NCBI RefSeq assembly: GCF_001655055.1
Contig: NZ_LXEW01000013.1
Coordinates: 1 to 45,251 of the forward strand
Direction: 5' to 3'
DNA from: Providencia heimbachae ATCC 35613
GTDB taxonomy: Bacteria; Pseudomonadota; Gammaproteobacteria; Enterobacterales; Enterobacteriaceae
DNA: 45,251 bases
The number at the start of each line of letters is the position of its first letter. The first letter of the stretch is position 1. The notes under the pieces were generated by a model. That model ran no database searches, was not told the DNA's origin, and saw nothing but the letters and a program-made list of their open reading frames with translations. Below, in pieces: positions 40,600 through 45,251 of this stretch. The position numbers and the translations under genes are program-made.

Positions 40600-42087
40600 T
40601 TATAGGTCATCTGATTGGTTTTTATTTGAAGAGTTGATCTCTTTTAGCAAATACCAGCAGAAATACAGTAAGACAACTATCCCAATGAATAAAAGCATCC
40701 ATAAAGCAATCGTCATCCAATTTGAACCACTATCGAGTTGCTCAACTTTGGTTAATTTTTCTTCACCGCCTAGATCAATAGTTTTTCCTGTGGCGTAAAG
40801 CTCAGGATAACGATTCATTACTTCATCAACACTATATGGCTGTCCGATAAGATCACGATAAGTCATTTTTTCAATCTGAGTTTGATAATTACCCCAAACT
40901 AACAGGTATGGCGCCGCGCCTTGCATATTAAAAATTATATTGATTGCATCACGTTTACCATCAATGCGCGGAGGTAAATCTTCCCAACTACCTTTAAGTG
41001 CAGTAATTCTTAATGATCTAATCATTTCGCCATTTAAAGCAATATTTGGGTTGCTGACACTTTCACCATCAGAGGACTGGTTATAAGCCACAATATCTGT
41101 AAGGGGCTTCCAAATATCCCCCTTATCGGATGAGTACTCAATCTTTAGTGGAATAACTCTATTTGATTGTTGTAACTGAACCTGTAATTCAGAAAGTGGT
41201 TGTGTCGAAGGTAATTGATAAATGACATGTTCCCGTGAAACACCATCATTGGTCATTTCGAAATGAAACACTTCTTGCCGGCGCGTTGAATTTAGCACAT
41301 CCAATGTCGCATGTACTTTTTGTAGATCTGGGATTGCCATATCTGGCGCACTCACTGCGATGACCATAAAATAAGGTGCGCTCAATGCCGATGAATTACC
41401 ACGTAGCAACTCAATAGAATTACTCGAAATTATTCCTGAATCTAATTTCAAACTCATAATAGGTTGATTAGCCGAAATATTTATCCAATTTTCTTTATCT
41501 GTGCTCGCATAAACAAATACTTTAGCCTGCCATTCTGTTTCGCTATTTGACCAATCCAATGTTAAGTTTTGAGCTAACATTGGATTGTCTTTATTCTTGT
41601 CTTGCGTCAGTAAATAAGCTTGGTATTGCGTATTTTGCTTTCCTTGTATGTTGGATAACGCTATACGACTTACTTTTCCTGGTGTCGCCTCAACGAGTAA
41701 ATATTGCCTTTCGTTCCTATCTTCATCCCGTGAATTAACTTTATCAGATTGGACGACTAAACGCTGAGGGGTAAAAGAGAGCGTTGAAGTGGAAATCGTT
41801 TTTTCCGCATCATAAAAAAGTGCCGAAGGGACTTCATCCCCTGTTCCATTAAATACACGTACATCTTGTAATGTCTGAGGGTGAGCCGAATTTATATAAG
41901 CATTTACGGGAAGCTCAAGCCAATAAAAAGGGCTTGTCTTATCAAGTGTATCTAATTCTACACCTTGATAAAAATCATAAGGCATTAGTGCTTTAGCCTC
42001 TTCACCATAAAGATTACTGGTAAATAATAACGCGAAGGAAAAAATGGCAGCTATTCTTCCTAATCCTCTTTTTTTTATTAGATTCAT
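40600..42087 (-). CDS. DUF3999-domain exported, membrane-anchored protein
   Basis: 495 residues. Signal peptide (AAIFSFALLFTSNLYG), large beta-rich periplasmic region (F5/8-type-like segments), and a C-terminal membrane segment near 460-482 (TIALWMLLFIGIVVLLYFCW). DUF3999 genes are usually paired with DUF2339 genes, as here, with stop/start overlap (TAATG at 42085-42089). Likely partners in one envelope complex of unknown function. Confidence 0.88.
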   Translation of the reverse strand: MNLIKKRGLGRIAAIFSFALLFTSNLYGEEAKALMPYDFYQGVELDTLDKTSPFYWLELPVNAYINSAHPQTLQDVRVFNGTGDEVPSALFYDAEKTISTSTLSFTPQRLVVQSDKVNSRDEDRNERQYLLVEATPGKVSRIALSNIQGKQNTQYQAYLLTQDKNKDNPMLAQNLTLDWSNSETEWQAKVFVYASTDKENWINISANQPIMSLKLDSGIISSNSIELLRGNSSALSAPYFMVIAVSAPDMAIPDLQKVHATLDVLNSTRRQEVFHFEMTNDGVSREHVIYQLPSTQPLSELQVQLQQSNRVIPLKIEYSSDKGDIWKPLTDIVAYNQSSDGESVSNPNIALNGEMIRSLRITALKGSWEDLPPRIDGKRDAINIIFNMQGAAPYLLVWGNYQTQIEKMTYRDLIGQPYSVDEVMNRYPELYATGKTIDLGGEEKLTKVEQLDSGSNWMTIALWMLLFIGIVVLLYFCWYLLKEINSSNKNQSDDL

Positions 42088-44900
42088 TACTGCATCTCCT
42101 TTTCTGCATTTCCTTGCTCATCTTTAGGTGGCAACGGAGAAAAATAACCAACTACCAATATCAATAACGCAACAGTGATAAATGAGATCGCTCGTTCAAT
42201 ACCATTTTGACCATAAATATCAATTAAGAATAATTTTGCGATTACACAACCAAATATCACTGCACCACTGAGCCACCAAACACGGTTTTTCTTTATAGCG
42301 GCAATAACCATACAAAAGAGTGCAGCTAGTGCCCAACTAATTGAAAGTACAGTTTGAATAATCCGAGAATCATAAAGTGCATCCAAATTCCAACTAATAT
42401 TCGCAAAATCAGCAGTTGCTCGAATAAGAATACCGTTGAACCACAGTACGGACAAACCAATTGCAGTAACCATCAACCCACGGCTGATCCACAAATCATA
42501 TTCCGTCGCTTTTTTGATCTTCTGAACAAAGCCTCTACGCATTAAAATAATCGTTGCAATGCTAAATAACCCAGCTTCATCCAGTGGATTAATGACTGGG
42601 ATATAATTCCAAAAAGTGAGCTTGCCATCTTCTAGGTTTGCACAATAGGATAAAACAATTAGCACCGCGATTACGGGTAAATAGCTATACCAATAAATAA
42701 GGCCATTACGGATCATTGGGGCCATTCTATTTTTCTGCAACCAATATAACGCTAAAGTCGTTAATGTTATTGCAATGACGTAAATGAAATAGCCTAGCTC
42801 TTGCATACCCCACGGCAAAATAACGACAAACCAATTAACTTGAGTTGCTATAAATAGCAATATTAACCAGAAATTAGCGCCATGGAGAATTCGTTTCATC
42901 CATACATTTCGTAATTTATACGCATGAATAACAAACAAAACTGAGCTTCCCAACATGACCGCCCATATTAAAGAGCCTTCTCCCCTTCCCATTGGGTTTT
43001 CATCATATATAAAATCAAGTGCCAGATAATAGTAGCCAACAAACCACAAAAATGACTGACAGAGCAGTAACGGGATCCAATTGATTTTAATTGCGTAGAA
43101 ACGCCAGAACCAGACTGAAATAACAACTAATGCCATAATAATAAAGCTTTCAGATTCTCCGCTCCATGAAAGGATATCGGTAAACATAGGAACCCAGCAG
43201 AACCAAACCACCATACCTAATATTAAGAAACCGTAACTTAAAACATCAGAATAATTATTTTCTTTACGCCGTAAATGGAATAAACCACCGGCGAAAAAGC
43301 AAGCGACCAATAAAACTGGAACCATATAAGTACTGCTGCGACTCCAGTATAAATAAGGATAATCGATTAAGAGTGTCATTGCGCTCACTACGATGAGTAA
43401 TGAACCCATCAGTGACATTTTTTTCTGGTTTTGCTGTAAGCCAAACCAAAGAATAAGCAATCCTTCCAGTGACCAAACAATTGAGGTCCATTCGAAGCTT
43501 AGCGCTAGCGGTATTGCAAGAGTAATAAACCCCGCACCAATAATAATATTGCCTAACGCCATATTTGTGCCTGACACTTTATAACGCTTATGAATTTGTA
43601 GCCCTGCAATGAGATAAAGTAAACCAAGCAATAAAGCAATAAAGGCAGGTAGTAGCCCCATTTCGCCAGAAATAAAATATTGAAATGCAATACTCAAGAA
43701 TGGCGGAAAAAATAATAACGTATTATCGACGACTAACTGTTTGTTATGCTCAGATCGCATTGCAAATAACTGGGTTAATATATTAAAGATGACCAGGTTA
43801 GCGATAATAAATAGTTGGCATGATAAAAAATAATCAGGTTGGTAGTTATCCCATCCCCATAAAACAGCGACAGAATAAGTCATAAACATGCCCACTAAAT
43901 TAAGCGGGCGCCATGCTTGCCATAAGCTAATGATTAAGATGCCACTCGATAGCATTAAATAGTAGGAGAAAAGGATGATATGACTGCCACCACCGGTTGA
44001 TAACAGGACTGGCGCCAAATAACCACCTATCGAAGCAAGGATGGCAAGGCTAATCGTTCGTTGTAGTAAGGCTAGCATGATACTTGCTGCGCAAATCAAC
44101 AGCATGAAAGCAAATGCCATACTGTATGGCAGCATAGTGTATAATTTAAACGCTGCAAAGATGGTAATATAAAGACAACCTATTCCCCCACCTTGCAGAA
44201 TTAAACCAAATAAGGCTTTTTTATTTCGCAGCCACCAACCTATTCCGAGTAAAATTAAACAACCGATTGCACTGAAAATTAAGCGCGTTTCTGCCGAAAG
44301 AATATCATTTTGGACGCTATAACTAAGTAAATAGGCGACCCCAAGGAAAAGGAGTAATATCCCTATCTTAGCCAGTGGATTTCCTTTGACTAACCAACTA
44401 AAGAAATGGCTAAATACAGACTGATTTTTACCTGTATTATTATTTGACGTAGTATTACTTAATTCCACACGGTCTATTGACCTTCCACTATCAAACCGAT
44501 TTGGATTTATTCCTTTGGCGACAGGCTCGATTTTTGTGGGTAGCTCATCATTAGTAGAGATAACTGTATTTTGAACAGCTGTATTCGCTGCGCTGTATGA
44601 ATGAGTAATTTCCTGATGGGGATCTTCCGTTACTGGTGGTTGTGTTATGCCCTGTTCAGATTCACTTTGTTGTGTATCCCCTGTTATGGATATTTCTTGT
44701 AATGGGGATTGATAATTTGTCTGAGCAATTTGAGTAGATTTATCTTGCGAAATTAGCGTTTCAAGAGATTCAATTTTTTGATTTAATTGAGAAACTTGAT
44801 ATTGCAAACGGCCTGTTCGATTGATTGCGATGATAGCAAGTATAGGCGCCAATCCAAGCAAAATAATCAAGACGAGCCCTGCTAGTATCCATATATCCAC
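42087..44900 (-). CDS. DUF2339 large multi-pass membrane protein
   Basis: 937 residues starting at GTG 44898-44900 (GAGG about 10 nt upstream). One N-terminal membrane segment, a coiled coil (about 28-55, QYQVSQLNQKIESLETLISQ), a Thr/Ser/Gln-rich linker to about 165, then some 20-25 membrane segments to the end. This is the DUF2339 layout (PF10101). Function unknown; perhaps transport or cell-surface homeostasis together with the DUF3999 protein. Confidence 0.9.
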   Translation of the reverse strand: MDIWILAGLVLIILLGLAPILAIIAINRTGRLQYQVSQLNQKIESLETLISQDKSTQIAQTNYQSPLQEISITGDTQQSESEQGITQPPVTEDPHQEITHSYSAANTAVQNTVISTNDELPTKIEPVAKGINPNRFDSGRSIDRVELSNTTSNNNTGKNQSVFSHFFSWLVKGNPLAKIGILLLFLGVAYLLSYSVQNDILSAETRLIFSAIGCLILLGIGWWLRNKKALFGLILQGGGIGCLYITIFAAFKLYTMLPYSMAFAFMLLICAASIMLALLQRTISLAILASIGGYLAPVLLSTGGGSHIILFSYYLMLSSGILIISLWQAWRPLNLVGMFMTYSVAVLWGWDNYQPDYFLSCQLFIIANLVIFNILTQLFAMRSEHNKQLVVDNTLLFFPPFLSIAFQYFISGEMGLLPAFIALLLGLLYLIAGLQIHKRYKVSGTNMALGNIIIGAGFITLAIPLALSFEWTSIVWSLEGLLILWFGLQQNQKKMSLMGSLLIVVSAMTLLIDYPYLYWSRSSTYMVPVLLVACFFAGGLFHLRRKENNYSDVLSYGFLILGMVVWFCWVPMFTDILSWSGESESFIIMALVVISVWFWRFYAIKINWIPLLLCQSFLWFVGYYYLALDFIYDENPMGRGEGSLIWAVMLGSSVLFVIHAYKLRNVWMKRILHGANFWLILLFIATQVNWFVVILPWGMQELGYFIYVIAITLTTLALYWLQKNRMAPMIRNGLIYWYSYLPVIAVLIVLSYCANLEDGKLTFWNYIPVINPLDEAGLFSIATIILMRRGFVQKIKKATEYDLWISRGLMVTAIGLSVLWFNGILIRATADFANISWNLDALYDSRIIQTVLSISWALAALFCMVIAAIKKNRVWWLSGAVIFGCVIAKLFLIDIYGQNGIERAISFITVALLILVVGYFSPLPPKDEQGNAEKEMQ

Positions 44901-45251
44901 AAATAGGCTTCCTCATAATAAAGTTTGTAACTAAGCATATGCCTACACTCGCTATCCGCAGTAATTGCTCTAGTGTAGATAGCATTGATCCCCTTGCCAA
45001 CTCAATGTAACAAAATGTTACAAATTTATTTATTTAATACTCAGCGAATGGTAAAACTCGTCTTAAAAAATCATTTTTTTAGAGTGTTACAATAACACTC
45101 TTCTATCGTGTTACGAACTCAGAAAATACTTAATCATCTTTAAGTGATGTTCTAAATAATATATTTATCTATAAATACAAAAATATCTATTTTTTGACTT
45201 TCTCTTTTAGATAATTATTAAAATATTCGATTAAAATACAGAGATATTTAA
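44901..45251. other. AT-rich upstream region with two palindromes
   Basis: No gene in these 351 bp. TGTAAC-AAAAT-GTTACA at 45006-45022 and AGAGTGTT-ACAAT-AACACTCT at 45081-45101, both perfect and both containing the GTTACA half-site. They may be binding sites for one regulator of the DUF2339 operon or of a gene outside the window. Confidence 0.5.

Overview
The window is most of a lambda/HK97-type siphoprophage (about 1 to 35.9 kb) followed by about 9 kb of host chromosome. Host genes pepT, an AbgT-family transporter, psiE and a DUF3999/DUF2339 membrane pair, the AT-rich composition and the chromosomal inverted repeats suggest a Gram-negative enteric bacterium of the Morganellaceae (Providencia- or Proteus-like). 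The genus is inferred from general similarity, not proven.

Layout. The phage is read mostly on the minus strand. From right to left: integrase (34.6-35.8 kb, attachment site just upstream); a plus-strand operon of small, mostly unknown genes (30.5-34.6 kb) ending in an excisionase-like gene; a cI-type S24 repressor (29.7 kb, plus) divergent from a Cro/YdaS-like gene; the early operon with SF2 helicase, Toprim primase, RusA resolvase, DUF968 HNH protein and a zinc-binding Q-type antiterminator (29.6-24.6 kb); a late-region insert with small unknown genes and a DNA methyltransferase (24.5-22.5 kb); a structured stretch with little coding; a phage-21-like lysis cassette (pinholin with several starts, SAR endolysin, an embedded small membrane-protein gene, Rz and nested Rz1; 21.6-20.3 kb); an 800-bp mostly non-coding block with two candidate small RNAs and an orphan HEAT-like gene on the plus strand; a tail-tip-like orphan protein, HNH nuclease and putative cos; then HK97-type packaging and head genes (terS, terL, portal, protease, capsid, connectors; 18.0-11.6 kb); and a lambda-type tail operon (terminator, tube, G/GT frameshift, tape measure, M, L, K, I, J; 11.6 kb to beyond the left edge). 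A lipoprotein gene with its own promoter and terminator sits inside the tail operon.

How it works together. The repressor should hold pR (29.63-29.65 kb) through the palindrome AACCTAGGTT. A second copy with 14 identical bases overlaps the promoter of the second regulator gene at 30.5 kb, so the early operon and the accessory plus-strand operon appear to share one control. After induction, the helicase/primase operon replicates the phage, the Q-like protein allows late transcription through several hairpin terminators lying between late genes, and the pinholin/SAR endolysin/spanin set lyses the cell. Three gene units that carry their own promoter (lipoprotein 9.6 kb, 110-aa protein 24.1 kb, HEAT-like protein 20.0 kb) look like morons that could be expressed in the lysogen.

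All calls are by eye from sequence and family knowledge. No database search was run.
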